Assembly: GCF_900143645.1 (NCBI RefSeq)
Contig: NZ_FRFD01000003.1
Span: forward strand, 310,001-374,000
DNA: 64,000 bases
Reading direction: 5' to 3'
Origin: Anaerocolumna xylanovorans DSM 12503
GTDB taxonomy: Bacteria; Bacillota; Clostridia; Lachnospirales; Lachnospiraceae
This document shows, piece by piece, positions 1-8,556 of this stretch (positions are counted from its first letter, which is position 1; each line of letters starts with the position of its first letter). The notes under the pieces were generated by a model. It was not told the DNA's origin, did not search any database, and was given only the letters and a program-made list of their open reading frames with translations. A program made the position numbers and the translations under genes.

Positions 1-357
1 CTTTGGTACGAGGGCTACAGCGAAAGCACCAGCCGCCACTACCATTCAAGCCGATACCATTTTCTTAACCTGCACAGCTTTTTCACCGGCAATCATACGG
101 TCGAGCTTCGAGGCTTCAACAGCGAGCTACACGCAGGTAAGGTAAGAAGCTACATTGTTCTCGCCCTTGCTCTCAACCACCAGGCACTCACACAGAAATG
201 CGCCTCGGCAAAGAAACCGCAAGCTGAAAATGAAAAGTTCGCAATGCGGACCTACCTAAACCGCATCGGTTTCATCGGCGAGGAATTCGCAAACTGCCGG
301 GAGCACTTGACCGCTCACTTAGACGGCTCGGCGGCTTGGCGATTTCGGGCAGCCTGA
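1..357 (+). CDS. Phage amidoligase family protein, C-terminal part
   Basis: Open frame running in from the left edge to TGA 355-357, 118 residues visible. The text around 'RGFNSELHAGKVRSYI' followed by 'ALNHQAL' is typical of the C-terminal half of the amidoligase_2 family (COOH-NH2 ligases related to glutamine synthetase and gamma-glutamyl-cysteine ligase) carried by clostridial prophages. Such enzymes are thought to form amide bonds on peptides or proteins; the substrate is unknown. It lies directly before a gamma-glutamylcyclotransferase, a pairing described for amidoligase systems, which supports the call. The catalytic N-terminal portion lies outside the window, so residues cannot be checked. 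Confidence 0.72.
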   Translation, partial: LWYEGYSESTSRHYHSSRYHFLNLHSFFTGNHTVELRGFNSELHAGKVRSYIVLALALNHQALTQKCASAKKPQAENEKFAMRTYLNRIGFIGEEFANCREHLTAHLDGSAAWRFRAA

Positions 358-392
358 ACGGTTGCCCCGCAAAAATAAGGAGGACAAAGACA

Positions 393-842
393 ATGAATAA
401 AACATTCTATCTCGCCTATGGCTCAAATCTTAACCTTGAGCAAATGGCGCACCGTTGCCCCACAGCAAAACCTGTCGGGCCGGTAGTTTTGAAGGACTAC
501 CAGTTATTGTTTCGAGGGGCACACGGCGGCTCTGTGGCGACCGTGGAACCTTTTAAAGGCAAGATAGTCCCATGCTTGCTGTGGGAGATTACCCCGGCTG
601 ACGAAGCGGCACTCGATCGCTACGAGGGTTTTCCGTTCCTCTACCGAAAGGAAACAGTCAAAGTCAAACTTGGCAAAAAGAACGTAGAAACTATGGTTTA
701 CATCATGAATGAAGGTCGACCACTCGGCACTCCAAGCTGCTATTATTACAGCGTTATCTTAGATGGCTACAAGACTGCAGACTTCGATATCGGTATTCTA
801 AAACAGGCTGTCGAGGATTCTAAGGAGGTCGAAAATGGATAA
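393..842 (+). CDS. Gamma-glutamylcyclotransferase-like protein (AIG2/GGCT fold)
   Basis: 149 residues from ATG 393, chosen because AAGGAGG lies at 377-383; an upstream in-frame start at 336 would overlap the preceding gene without a ribosome site. The N-terminus 'YLAYGSNLN' is the substrate-binding signature of the GGCT fold, and 'DRYEGFPFLYRKE' holds the expected catalytic glutamate (E78). The family cyclises gamma-glutamyl groups to release 5-oxoproline. Next to an amidoligase it plausibly removes or edits gamma-glutamyl linkages that the ligase makes. The gene overlaps the next one by 8 bases. The domain call is firm; the phage role is inferred. Confidence 0.88.
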   Translation: MNKTFYLAYGSNLNLEQMAHRCPTAKPVGPVVLKDYQLLFRGAHGGSVATVEPFKGKIVPCLLWEITPADEAALDRYEGFPFLYRKETVKVKLGKKNVETMVYIMNEGRPLGTPSCYYYSVILDGYKTADFDIGILKQAVEDSKEVENG

Positions 843-1014
843 GAAGATAAAGGAACAGATTCTCGCCATCCGCGCAACAGGTGAAACGAACATGTTTGAT
901 GTGCCGAAAGTGAAGGAGATCGCTATGAGAGAGGGATACGCTGAGTTGCTTGTTTATCTCGCGGATAACACTGGTGCATATGCCCGTTTTATTCTGACTG
1001 GCGAAGAGAAATAA
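835..1014 (+). CDS. DUF5049 family small phage protein
   Basis: 59 residues, ATG 835 to TAA 1012-1014, with AAGGAGG just upstream and an 8-base overlap with the cyclotransferase gene. The sequence 'MDKKIKEQILAIRATGETNM' and 'EIAMREGYAELLVYL' match the DUF5049 family, short proteins found with amidoligase and cyclotransferase genes just before the terminase in clostridial prophages. It has no signal peptide or membrane segment and appears to be a small helical protein. Function unknown; by position it belongs to the amidoligase module. Confidence 0.8.
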   Translation: MDKKIKEQILAIRATGETNMFDVPKVKEIAMREGYAELLVYLADNTGAYARFILTGEEK

Positions 1015-1085
1015 ATACTAAACACAGAGAACAGTGCCTAAAACGGCTCTGTTTCTCGTACAGAAAGATTTAGAAGGCTTGCTTA

Positions 1086-2729
1086 ATGCAGGTCTATTTT
1101 TATGCTCGGAAGGAGGCGGCGGATATACGAAAACTCAAGAAATACACACCAACCCGGTTTAAGTCGGCTGATTCGATCTATGATAAATCCTCCGCCGATT
1201 ATGCCGTTGCTTTTATCGAAGCCCTCTCACATACCAAAGGCACGTGGGCGGGAAAGCCTTTTGAACTGATCGATTGGCAGGAAAGGATAATTCGTGATGT
1301 ATTCGGAACTCTGAAGCCGAACGGCTACCGGCAGTTCAACACAGCTTATGTAGAAATACCGAAGAAGATGGGAAAAAGTGAGCTAGCGGCGGCTGTTGCC
1401 CTGTTGCTCACCTGCGGAGATAATGAGGAACGCGCTGAGGTTTACGGATGCGCTGCTGACCGCAACCAGGCATCCATTGTTTTTAACGTGGCAGCAGATA
1501 TGGTGCGAATGTGTTCGGCTCTGTCCAAACGAGTGAAAATTCTCGACTCTATGAAGCGGCTCATCTATCAGCCGACAGGCAGTATTTATCAGGTGCTTTC
1601 AGCTGATGTTGGAAACAAGCATGGCTTTAACACCCATGGTGTGGTGTTTGACGAGCTTCATACCCAGCCAAACAGAAAATTGTACGACGTTATGACCAAG
1701 GGCAGTGGTGATGCAAGAATGCAGCCGCTGTATTTCCTTATAACTACTGCTGGCGACAACCAGAACAGTATCTGCTGGGAGGTACACCAGAAGGCCCTTG
1801 ATATTATAAATGGCAGAAAAAATGATCCCACCTTTTATCCCGTTATATATGGGGCCGATCCTGAAGATGACTGGACAGATCCAAAAGTGTGGAAGAAAGC
1901 AAATCCATCTTTGGGAATCACCGTCAGCATGGATAAGGTTAAAGCAGCATTTGAATCAGCAAGGCAAAACCCGGCTGAAGAGAACAGCTTCCGACAGCTT
2001 CGTCTCAATCAATGGGTAAAGCAGGCTGTGCGCTGGATGCCAATGGACAAATGGGATGCTTGTGCTTTTAACGTTGATACAGAAGCTCTAAAAGGGCGCG
2101 TCTGCTATGGTGGGCTTGACCTCTCATCATCGACCGATATTACGGCTTTCGTGCTGGTGTTTCCGCCATTGGATGAGGATGATAAATACATGGTTATGCC
2201 GTTCTTCTGGATACCTGAGGACAACATTGATTTGCGTGTTCGGCGTGACCATGTAAATTACGATGTGTGGAAAAAGCAAGGGTTTCTTAAAACCACGGAG
2301 GGCAACGTGGTTCACTATGGCTTTATAGAAAACTTTATAGAAGAGCTTGGTACAAAATATAACATTCGAGAAATTGCCTTCGACCGCTGGGGCGCAGTAC
2401 AAATGACACAGAATCTTGAAAACCTTGGTTTTACAGTGGTTCCGTTCGGTCAAGGTTTTAAAGATATGTCTCCACCTACCAAAGAACTGATGAAGCTAAC
2501 CTTGGAGCAGAAGATTGCTCACGGTGGTCATCCGGTACTGCGGTGGATGATGGATAATATATTTGTCCGTACCGACCCTGCCGGAAATATCAAGGCAGAT
2601 AAGGAAAAGTCCACTGAGAAGATTGACGGCGCGGTAGCAACCATCATGGCACTAGACCGCGCCATCCGATGTGGTAACGGCAGTGGCGGAGAATCGGTGT
2701 ACAACGAAAGGGGGTTATTAATATTATGA
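1086..2729 (+). CDS. terL: Phage terminase large subunit (Terminase_1 type)
   Basis: 547 residues, normal for HK97-type large terminases. It is the motor that pumps phage DNA into the prohead and cuts it. The ATPase half shows a Walker A-like 'IPKKMGKSE' at residues 91-99 and Walker B 'VVFDE' at 186-190. The RuvC-like nuclease half shows 'GGLDLSSSTD' near 342-351 (acidic D345) and 'IAFDRWG' near 435. The ATG at 1086 has a weak AGAAGG upstream at 1072-1077. No small terminase gene lies between DUF5049 and this gene; it may be upstream of the window. The portal gene overlaps its end by 4 bases, as in a packed head operon. Confidence 0.96.
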   Translation: MQVYFYARKEAADIRKLKKYTPTRFKSADSIYDKSSADYAVAFIEALSHTKGTWAGKPFELIDWQERIIRDVFGTLKPNGYRQFNTAYVEIPKKMGKSELAAAVALLLTCGDNEERAEVYGCAADRNQASIVFNVAADMVRMCSALSKRVKILDSMKRLIYQPTGSIYQVLSADVGNKHGFNTHGVVFDELHTQPNRKLYDVMTKGSGDARMQPLYFLITTAGDNQNSICWEVHQKALDIINGRKNDPTFYPVIYGADPEDDWTDPKVWKKANPSLGITVSMDKVKAAFESARQNPAEENSFRQLRLNQWVKQAVRWMPMDKWDACAFNVDTEALKGRVCYGGLDLSSSTDITAFVLVFPPLDEDDKYMVMPFFWIPEDNIDLRVRRDHVNYDVWKKQGFLKTTEGNVVHYGFIENFIEELGTKYNIREIAFDRWGAVQMTQNLENLGFTVVPFGQGFKDMSPPTKELMKLTLEQKIAHGGHPVLRWMMDNIFVRTDPAGNIKADKEKSTEKIDGAVATIMALDRAIRCGNGSGGESVYNERGLLIL

Positions 2730-3973
2730 GTATATTTTCAGGGCTGCTTCGTTCCCGCGACAAACCCCAAAACCGTGTGGGTAGCGCGTTTTCATTCTTG
2801 TTTGGCGGCACCAGCAGTGGCAAAACAGTAAACGAGCGAACGGCTATGCAGACCACCGCGGTTTATGCCTGCGTAAGAATATTGGCCGAAGCAATCGCTG
2901 GACTGCCTTTACATGTATACAGATACCGCTTGGATGGTGGGAAGGAACGCATCGCACAGCACCCACTGTACTATCTTCTTCATAACGAACCTAACCCTGA
3001 GATGACTTCATTTGTGTTTCGAGAAACACTGATGAGTCATCTTTTACTTTGGGGCAATGCTTACGCGCAGATTGTCCGAAACGGTCGCGGCCAGGCTGTT
3101 GCGCTTTACCCACTGCTACCCAACAAAATGGAAGTCGGTCGTGCTCAAAACGGTGAGCTGGTCTACACCTATTACCGTGATGTTGACGAAAGCGGACTAA
3201 AGCCTAAAGGCGGCTATGTTACGCTCCGCAAGGATGAGGTGCTTCACATACCCGGTCTTGGTTTTGATGGGCTTATTGGCTACAGCCCCATAGCAATGGC
3301 CAAGAATGCGATCGGCATGTCACTTGCCACTGAGGAATACGGTGCTGCGTTCTTCGCTAACGGTGCAAATCCCGGCGGTGTACTGGAGCATCCCGGTGTA
3401 ATCAAGGATATCCAGCGAGTCAAAGATAGCTGGAACAGCGCTTATCAAGGAAGCGGTAACGCTCATAGAGTTGCCGTACTGGAAGAAGGCATGAAGTTTC
3501 AGGCCATTGGCATCCCACCAGAGCAGGCGCAATTTTTGGAGACACGTAAATTCCAAATTAACGAGATCGCACGTATCTTCCGTGTGCCGCCACACATGGT
3601 GGGTGACCTTGAGAAATCCAGCTTCTCCAACATCGAGCAACAATCGCTGGAGTTCGTAAAATACACACTTGATCCATGGGTAGTTCGCTGGGAGCAGAGC
3701 CTTCAGCAATCATTAATTCTGCCTTCAGAGAAAACGTCGCTGTTCATCAAGTTTAACCTAGATGGATTGCTTCGAGGTGACTACCAAAGCCGCATGAACG
3801 GTTATTCAGTTGGAAGGCAAAACGGATGGATGTCTGCTAACGACATCCGTGAACTGGAGGATATGAACCGCATCCCAGCTGAGGAGGGCGGTGATTTGTA
3901 TCTGGTGAACGGCAATATGCTCCCGCTCTCACAGGCGGGCAATTTTTATGAAAAGGAGGCTAAAGGCCAATGA
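2726..3973 (+). CDS. Phage portal protein (HK97 family)
   Basis: 415 residues, the usual size for the HK97-type portal, the dodecameric ring at one capsid vertex through which DNA enters and leaves. Family text includes 'ERTAMQTTAVYACVRILAEA', 'LMSHLLLWGNAYAQI', 'FGAN'-like 'FFANGANPGGVL' and 'EIARIFRVPPHMVGDLEKSS', all conserved in this family. It starts inside the end of the terminase gene and ends inside the start of the protease gene (4-base overlaps on both sides), so it is translationally coupled in the head operon. Confidence 0.96.
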   Translation: MSIFSGLLRSRDKPQNRVGSAFSFLFGGTSSGKTVNERTAMQTTAVYACVRILAEAIAGLPLHVYRYRLDGGKERIAQHPLYYLLHNEPNPEMTSFVFRETLMSHLLLWGNAYAQIVRNGRGQAVALYPLLPNKMEVGRAQNGELVYTYYRDVDESGLKPKGGYVTLRKDEVLHIPGLGFDGLIGYSPIAMAKNAIGMSLATEEYGAAFFANGANPGGVLEHPGVIKDIQRVKDSWNSAYQGSGNAHRVAVLEEGMKFQAIGIPPEQAQFLETRKFQINEIARIFRVPPHMVGDLEKSSFSNIEQQSLEFVKYTLDPWVVRWEQSLQQSLILPSEKTSLFIKFNLDGLLRGDYQSRMNGYSVGRQNGWMSANDIRELEDMNRIPAEEGGDLYLVNGNMLPLSQAGNFYEKEAKGQ

Positions 3974-4671
3974 GAAAATTCTGGAACTGGGTGCGAGATG
4001 AAGCCACCGAAGAGCGCACCCTCTACCTCAACGGAGAAATCTCCGATGAGACCTGGTGGGGCGACGAAGTAACACCAAAGCTATTCAAGGATGAATTGAT
4101 GGCTGGCTCTGGCAATGTCACTGTGTGGATCAACTCGCCCGGTGGTGATGTTTTCGCTGCTGCGCAGATCTATAACATGCTAATGGAGTATACCGGAAAA
4201 GTCACCGTGAAGATCGACGGATTGGCAGCAAGTGCAGCATCAGTTATCGCTATGGCAGGTGGCGATGTATATATGTCGCCCGTTTCCATGCTGATGATCC
4301 ATAATCCTTCGACCATTGCTATCGGCGACAGTGAGGAAATGCTCCGAGCCAAAGCCTTGTTAGATGAGGTCAAGGAGAGCATCATCAACGCATATGAACT
4401 GAAATCCGGGCTATCCCGTACGAAGCTATCGCATCTCATGGATGCGGAAACGTGGATGAATGCGAATAAAGCCATTGAACTTGGCTTCGCTGACAAAATC
4501 ATGTTCACGGAAGGTGAAGATCGTATCCCTCTTGATACAGGGCAAGGACTTATATTCTCCCGTGCGGCTGTGTGCAACTCCCTGCTTGGCAAAATGCCCA
4601 AAAAGCCAAAACCGAAAACAGGTACCCCGATTGAGTCGCTGGAAAAGCGGCTCTCTTTAATTTCACACTAA
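3970..4671 (+). CDS. ClpP-like head maturation protease (peptidase S14)
   Basis: 233 residues. ClpP-type serine protease that trims the capsid scaffold region during prohead maturation. The catalytic triad is visible: Ser88 in 'GLAASAAS', His111 in 'MLMIHNP' and Asp158 in 'LMDAETWMNA'; 'NSPGGDV' near 55-61 is the oxyanion/strand motif. Placement between portal and major capsid is the classic HK97-like order. The protein ends in a basic proline/lysine-rich tail. Intact by length and motifs. Confidence 0.95.
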   Translation: MRKFWNWVRDEATEERTLYLNGEISDETWWGDEVTPKLFKDELMAGSGNVTVWINSPGGDVFAAAQIYNMLMEYTGKVTVKIDGLAASAASVIAMAGGDVYMSPVSMLMIHNPSTIAIGDSEEMLRAKALLDEVKESIINAYELKSGLSRTKLSHLMDAETWMNANKAIELGFADKIMFTEGEDRIPLDTGQGLIFSRAAVCNSLLGKMPKKPKPKTGTPIESLEKRLSLISH

Positions 4672-4690
4672 TTTGAAGGAGGAAATTACA

Positions 4691-5896
4691 ATGAGTAAGA
4701 TTCTTGAATTGCGCGAAAAGCGCGCTAAGGCTTGGGACGCAGCAAAGGCGTTCCTTGATACGAAACGTGGTGGTGACGGGCTTTTGTCCGCAGAGGATAC
4801 CACTACTTACGAGAAGATGGAAAACGACGTCGTGGCATTAGGCAAAGAAATTGAGCGCCTTGAGCGTCAGGCCTCTATCGATTTGGAACTCTCCAAAGCT
4901 ACCAGCAATCCCATTACAAACGCTCCATCCAAAGGAGCTGAAGAAAAGACTGGTCGTGCATCGGCCGAATACAGGAAAGCGTTCTGGAATGCTATGCGTA
5001 CTCGTGCAGGTGAAGGACTTGATGTAAACGTAAGAAATGCCCTGCAAATAGGTACAGACACCGAGGGTGGTTATCTCGTACCTGACGAGTTTGAGCGTAC
5101 GCTGGTGGAGGCCCTCGAGGATGAGAACATCTTCCGTTCACTGGCCAATGTTATCACCACATCTTCCGGTGATAGGAAAATTCCAGTCGTAGCTACCAAA
5201 GGCACTGCTTCATGGGTCGATGAAGAAGGCATTATTCCAGAGAGTGATGACAGCTTCGGTCAGGTGTCTATTAGTGCCTATAAACTGGCAACCCTGATCA
5301 AAGTCTCTGAGGAGTTGCTGAACGATTCCGTGTTCAACCTCGAAGCCTATATCTCCAAAGAGTTTGCAAGGCGTATCGGCAACAAAGAAGAGGAAGCCTT
5401 CTTCACTGGTGATGGCTCCGGTAAACCAACAGGCATCCTTGCCGCTTCAGGCGGTGCCCAAATCGGTGTAACTACCGCAGGTGCTACGGCAATCACTATG
5501 GATGAGGTGCTCGACCTGTTCTACTCGCTGAAGGCGCCTTACCGTAACAGGGCTGTATTCGTTATGAACGATGCTACTGTAAAGGCAATACGTAAACTAA
5601 AGGACGGTCAGGGCCAGTACCTTTGGCAGCCTTCACTTCAGGCAGGTACGCCTGATACCATCATGAATCGCCCTCTGTACACCTCGGCATATGTGCCAAC
5701 TATTGCTGCGACCGCCAAGAGCATCGTATTTGGTGACTTCAGCTATTACTGGGTAGCCGACCGTCAGGGACGTATGTTCAAGAGATTAAATGAGCTTTAT
5801 GCAGTCACCGGGCAGGTAGGTTTCGTAGCTACCCAGCGTGTGGACGGTAAGCTGATACTGCCGGAGGCTATCAAGGTTCTCCAGCAGCACGCATAA
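4691..5896 (+). CDS. Major capsid protein (HK97 gp5-like)
   Basis: 401 residues from ATG 4691, with AAGGAGG at 4676-4682; an in-frame TTG at 4673 lies upstream of that site and is rejected. The first ~100 residues are charged and predicted coiled coil, as in the delta (scaffold) domain that the upstream protease removes. From 'ALQIGTDTEGGYLVPDEF' onward the sequence is the phage_capsid fold ('IPVVATKGTASWVDEE', 'FFTGDGSGKPTGIL'). The mature shell protein would begin near residue 110. It follows the protease gene with a 19-base gap. Confidence 0.96.
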   Translation: MSKILELREKRAKAWDAAKAFLDTKRGGDGLLSAEDTTTYEKMENDVVALGKEIERLERQASIDLELSKATSNPITNAPSKGAEEKTGRASAEYRKAFWNAMRTRAGEGLDVNVRNALQIGTDTEGGYLVPDEFERTLVEALEDENIFRSLANVITTSSGDRKIPVVATKGTASWVDEEGIIPESDDSFGQVSISAYKLATLIKVSEELLNDSVFNLEAYISKEFARRIGNKEEEAFFTGDGSGKPTGILAASGGAQIGVTTAGATAITMDEVLDLFYSLKAPYRNRAVFVMNDATVKAIRKLKDGQGQYLWQPSLQAGTPDTIMNRPLYTSAYVPTIAATAKSIVFGDFSYYWVADRQGRMFKRLNELYAVTGQVGFVATQRVDGKLILPEAIKVLQQHA

Positions 5897-5909
5897 GGAG
5901 GGCTGACCT

Positions 5910-6125
5910 ATGAGTTATAACTCAAAGAACTATATGGAACAGGGCGGCGAAAAGTGGATCATCGGTGGCACACTGGAAGTCCTGCCGGGAGCCTCGGTAA
6001 CGGGGCTTCCTGCTGCAGAGAATCAAGCGAATAGCACTACCACCGATGTCGCTGGTCTGGTCACGGACTTCAATGCTCTTCTCACAAAGCTAAAAGCAGC
6101 GGGTTTGATGGCGGCAGACGAATAA
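5910..6125 (+). CDS. Phage head fibre / capsid decoration-like small protein
   Basis: 71 residues; ATG 5910 follows AAGGAGG. The text 'GGTLEVLPGASVTGLP' and 'DVAGLVTDFNALLTKLKAAG' resembles the short 'head fiber protein' family encoded just after the capsid gene in many clostridial siphophages. It probably decorates the capsid, but this is inferred from family and position. Soluble, no membrane segment. Confidence 0.72.
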   Translation: MSYNSKNYMEQGGEKWIIGGTLEVLPGASVTGLPAAENQANSTTTDVAGLVTDFNALLTKLKAAGLMAADE

Positions 6126-6147
6126 TGACCGGAAGGAGGCGGATGGC

Positions 6148-6465
6148 ATGACAACAGATAATCTTCTCCCTAAAGTAAAAGCGAACCTGATCCTGGCACA
6201 TGATGCAGACGACGGCCTTCTGCTGCATTACATCAAAGCCGCCGTCTCCTACGCGGAGAGTTACGAACATGTCGCTGAGGGTTATTACACTGAAAACACT
6301 ATGCCGCCCACTACTGAACAGGCAGTAATCATGCTGGCGAGTCATTTCTACGAAAGCAGAGATGGTTCGACGGCTGGTTTTTTTGCCGATAGCGTGCAGG
6401 CAGGCCAGCAAGTATGGAATACGGTGAACCTACTGCTTAGACTCAACCGGGATTGGAAGGTGTAG
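6148..6465 (+). CDS. Head-tail connector protein (gp6-like)
   Basis: 105 residues with a GGAGG site before the ATG. The helical sequence 'HDADDGLLLHYIKAAVSYAE' and 'PTTEQAVIMLASHFYESRDG' is typical of the Phage_gp6 / HK97 gp6 connector family, which forms a ring under the portal and docks the tail. First of four small head-tail joining genes in a row, the usual order connector, adaptor, gp10-like, tail terminator. Confidence 0.87.
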   Translation: MTTDNLLPKVKANLILAHDADDGLLLHYIKAAVSYAESYEHVAEGYYTENTMPPTTEQAVIMLASHFYESRDGSTAGFFADSVQAGQQVWNTVNLLLRLNRDWKV

Positions 6466-6468
6466 ATT

Positions 6469-6801
6469 ATGAGCTTTGGAAAGATGAACACCTTTATAGA
6501 CGTTATAGAGACAGTAACGATAAAAGATCCGGAGGGTTTCAGCACTGAGATTGACAATATTGTTGCTTCCATCAAAGCATATCGGGAAGGTCGGCACGGC
6601 ACCGAAATGTGGGCGAACAGAGCCGCATTTTCAGAAGCCACCGACCTTTTCCGTTTCCGCTGTATTCCCGGTGTCACCGTTACAACCACAATGCATATTG
6701 CTTGTGAAGACGGACGATTTGAAATCACCTCGGTGGAGGATGTCAAAGGTCGTGGAATGTACATTGAAGTACTCGCCAAGGAGGTGAAGCCCAGTGGCTA
6801 A
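6469..6801 (+). CDS. Head-tail adaptor / closure protein (SPP1 gp16-like family)
   Basis: 110 residues; begins 3 bases after the connector stop. 'MNTFIDVIETVTIKDPEGF' and 'ANRAAFSEATDLFRFR' with a beta-rich C-terminus ('HIACEDGRFEITSVEDVKGR') match the Phage_H_T_join family, which closes the DNA channel until the tail attaches. Overlaps the next gene by 8 bases. Length is normal for the family. Confidence 0.87.
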   Translation: MSFGKMNTFIDVIETVTIKDPEGFSTEIDNIVASIKAYREGRHGTEMWANRAAFSEATDLFRFRCIPGVTVTTTMHIACEDGRFEITSVEDVKGRGMYIEVLAKEVKPSG

Positions 6802-7225
6802 AGTAACTATGAAAATGCCGGAGGACTTTCTTCTGAAGGTTTCCCGGTTGAACGATAAAACAGATGAAATCATCCCTCGTGTGCTTGAGGTTGGCGGTGA
6901 GATTGTGCTTGATAAGGTAAAGTCTAATCTAAATTCAGCGGTTGGTCGTGACACAAAGTATCCTTCGCGTTCCACCGGCGAGCTTGCAGCAGCATTGGGG
7001 GTTTCACCCGCTTTACAGGATAGAGATGGCAACTACAACGTTAAAGTAGGCTTTTCCGAACCACGTCGTGATGGAAGCAGCAATGCAAAGATAGCGAATA
7101 TCATCGAATACGGAAAATCGGGTCAACCGGCAAAACCATTCTTAAAGCCCGCGAAAAGCACCAGTAGAAAGCCGTGCATCGAAGCGATGAAAGCAAAGCT
7201 GGATGAGGAGGTAAATAGGATATGA
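6794..7225 (+). CDS. HK97 gp10-like head-tail / tail completion protein
   Basis: 143 residues. The pattern of an N-terminal helix ('ILEVGGEIV'-like 'VLEVGGEIVLDKVKSNL'), a middle 'STGELAAALGVSPAL', 'KVGFSEPRRDGSSNAKIANI' and the C-terminal 'QPAKPFLKPA' is characteristic of the HK97-gp10 family, a small protein of the head-tail interface. It overlaps its upstream neighbour by 8 bases and the next gene by 4, so all are coupled. Confidence 0.87.
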   Translation: MAKVTMKMPEDFLLKVSRLNDKTDEIIPRVLEVGGEIVLDKVKSNLNSAVGRDTKYPSRSTGELAAALGVSPALQDRDGNYNVKVGFSEPRRDGSSNAKIANIIEYGKSGQPAKPFLKPAKSTSRKPCIEAMKAKLDEEVNRI

Positions 7226-7563
7226 GTCTACTTTCTGATTTAAGCGAGATACTGCAACCTCTTAATATTTCTATTGAAACGGGTGTGTTCAGCGGTGTAC
7301 CTCCTGACGAATATCTAGTCTTTATTCCTCTTACGGACATTTTCGAAGTTCACGCGGATAACCGCCCCGGCTTTGATGTGCAGGAAGTGAGGATATCACT
7401 TTTCTCAAAAGGCAATTACTTAGAGCGGAAAAGGCAGATTACTACGGCTTTGCTGAATGCGGATTTCACTATAACAGAACGACGGTATATCGGACACGAA
7501 GACGATACCGGATATCACCATTATGCCATTGATGTGGCAAAAAACTATGGATTGGAGGAATGA
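7222..7563 (+). CDS. Tail terminator / minor tail protein
   Basis: 113 residues. Alpha/beta small protein with 'YLVFIPLTDIFEVHADNRPG', 'EVRISLFSKGNY' and 'GYHHYAIDVA', matching the family that sits between gp10-like and major tail genes in HK97-type phages and is taken to cap the tail tube. The family call rests on position and general pattern rather than a catalytic motif. Starts inside the preceding gene's stop (4-base overlap). Confidence 0.72.
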   Translation: MSLLSDLSEILQPLNISIETGVFSGVPPDEYLVFIPLTDIFEVHADNRPGFDVQEVRISLFSKGNYLERKRQITTALLNADFTITERRYIGHEDDTGYHHYAIDVAKNYGLEE

Positions 7564-7566
7564 CAC

Positions 7567-8157
7567 ATGGCAACTATCGGTCTTGACAGGCTGTACTATT
7601 CAAAGATAACCGAAGATTCTAGCGGAGTAGAAACCTATGCTGTACCTTCGGTGCTTGCTAAAGCTATTACCGCCGAGCTCTCGGTGGAACTGATTGAGGC
7701 GATTCTATATGCGGATGACGGTGCCGCAGAGGTTGTAAAAGACTTTAATAGCGGTACGCTCACCCTCGGCGTGGATGACATTGGCCCCACTGTAGCGGCA
7801 GATCTAACCGGAGCATCCACCGATGACAACGGTGTGCTGATCTCCGCTAGTGAGAATGTGGGTACACCCGTTGCTGTGGGTTTTCGAGCGCAAAAGGCCA
7901 ACGGAACATATCGTTATTTTTGGCTTTATCGCGTAAAATTTGGCCTACCCGCAACAAACCTGCAGACAAAGGCGGATTCTATCACCTTCTCTACACCAAC
8001 CATCGAAGGAACGGTTATGCGTAGGAACAGATTGGACGGCATGGGCAAACACCCATGGAAAGCGGAGGTCACCGAAGGCGACGCAGGCGTCTCTTCCGCT
8101 ACTATCACCGGTTGGTTCACTGAAGTTTACGAGCCTGTCTACACACCGGAACCGTAG
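7567..8157 (+). CDS. Major tail tube protein (phi13 type)
   Basis: 196 residues. 'MATIGLDRLYYSKIT', then 'SVELIEAILYADDGAAEVVK', 'GTLTLGVDDIG' and 'RYFWLYRVKFGLPATNLQTK' are hallmarks of the phi13-family major tail protein, the subunit that stacks into the tail tube. Located right before the tail assembly chaperones, as expected. No added Ig-like domain at the C-terminus, so this is the minimal form of the family. Confidence 0.93.
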   Translation: MATIGLDRLYYSKITEDSSGVETYAVPSVLAKAITAELSVELIEAILYADDGAAEVVKDFNSGTLTLGVDDIGPTVAADLTGASTDDNGVLISASENVGTPVAVGFRAQKANGTYRYFWLYRVKFGLPATNLQTKADSITFSTPTIEGTVMRRNRLDGMGKHPWKAEVTEGDAGVSSATITGWFTEVYEPVYTPEP

Positions 8158-8169
8158 GAGGATTGAACT

Positions 8170-8556
8170 ATGGATATTGAGAGAAGCGCAGCAATCAACA
8201 TCGGCGGTAAAGACTATGAACTGATTCTGACCACACGTGCAACAAAAGCGATTGCCGGTCGTTATGGCGGGCTTGAAAACCTCGGAGAAAAACTCATGAA
8301 ATCCGAGAACTTCGAGATGGCCCTAGACGAGATCGTTTGGCTAATCACACTGCTGGCAAACCAGTCAATCTTAATTCGCAACCTTAAAAATAGGAACATG
8401 CCAGAGGATTTGCTCACCGAGGAAGAGGTGGAACTTCTCACTTCACCGCTTGACTTAGCGGCATATAAAAATGCAATTACCGAGGCGATGTTCAAAGGTA
8501 CAAAGCGCAATGTAGAAAGTGAGGAGGAAACTCCAAAAAACGTGGAAGTCGGGTAA
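8170..8556 (+). CDS. Tail assembly chaperone, short form (gpG-like)
   Basis: 128 residues, mostly helical. In siphophages this protein, and a longer form made by ribosomal frameshifting, coat the tape measure protein while the tail tube grows. The 3' end carries the slippery heptamer AAAAAAC at 8535-8541, in the correct register (A AAA AAC) for a -1 slip, a few codons before its TAA stop. Position between major tail protein and tape measure fits. Confidence 0.88.
   Translation: MDIERSAAINIGGKDYELILTTRATKAIAGRYGGLENLGEKLMKSENFEMALDEIVWLITLLANQSILIRNLKNRNMPEDLLTEEEVELLTSPLDLAAYKNAITEAMFKGTKRNVESEEETPKNVEVG
8535..8541 (+). promoter_or_regulatory. Programmed -1 ribosomal frameshift slippery site
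   Basis: AAAAAAC in the register A AAA AAC within the end of the gpG-like gene. Both tRNAs can re-pair after a one-base backward slip, and the shifted frame opens into the gpT-like extension, as in lambda G/GT and many siphophages. Confidence 0.85.
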
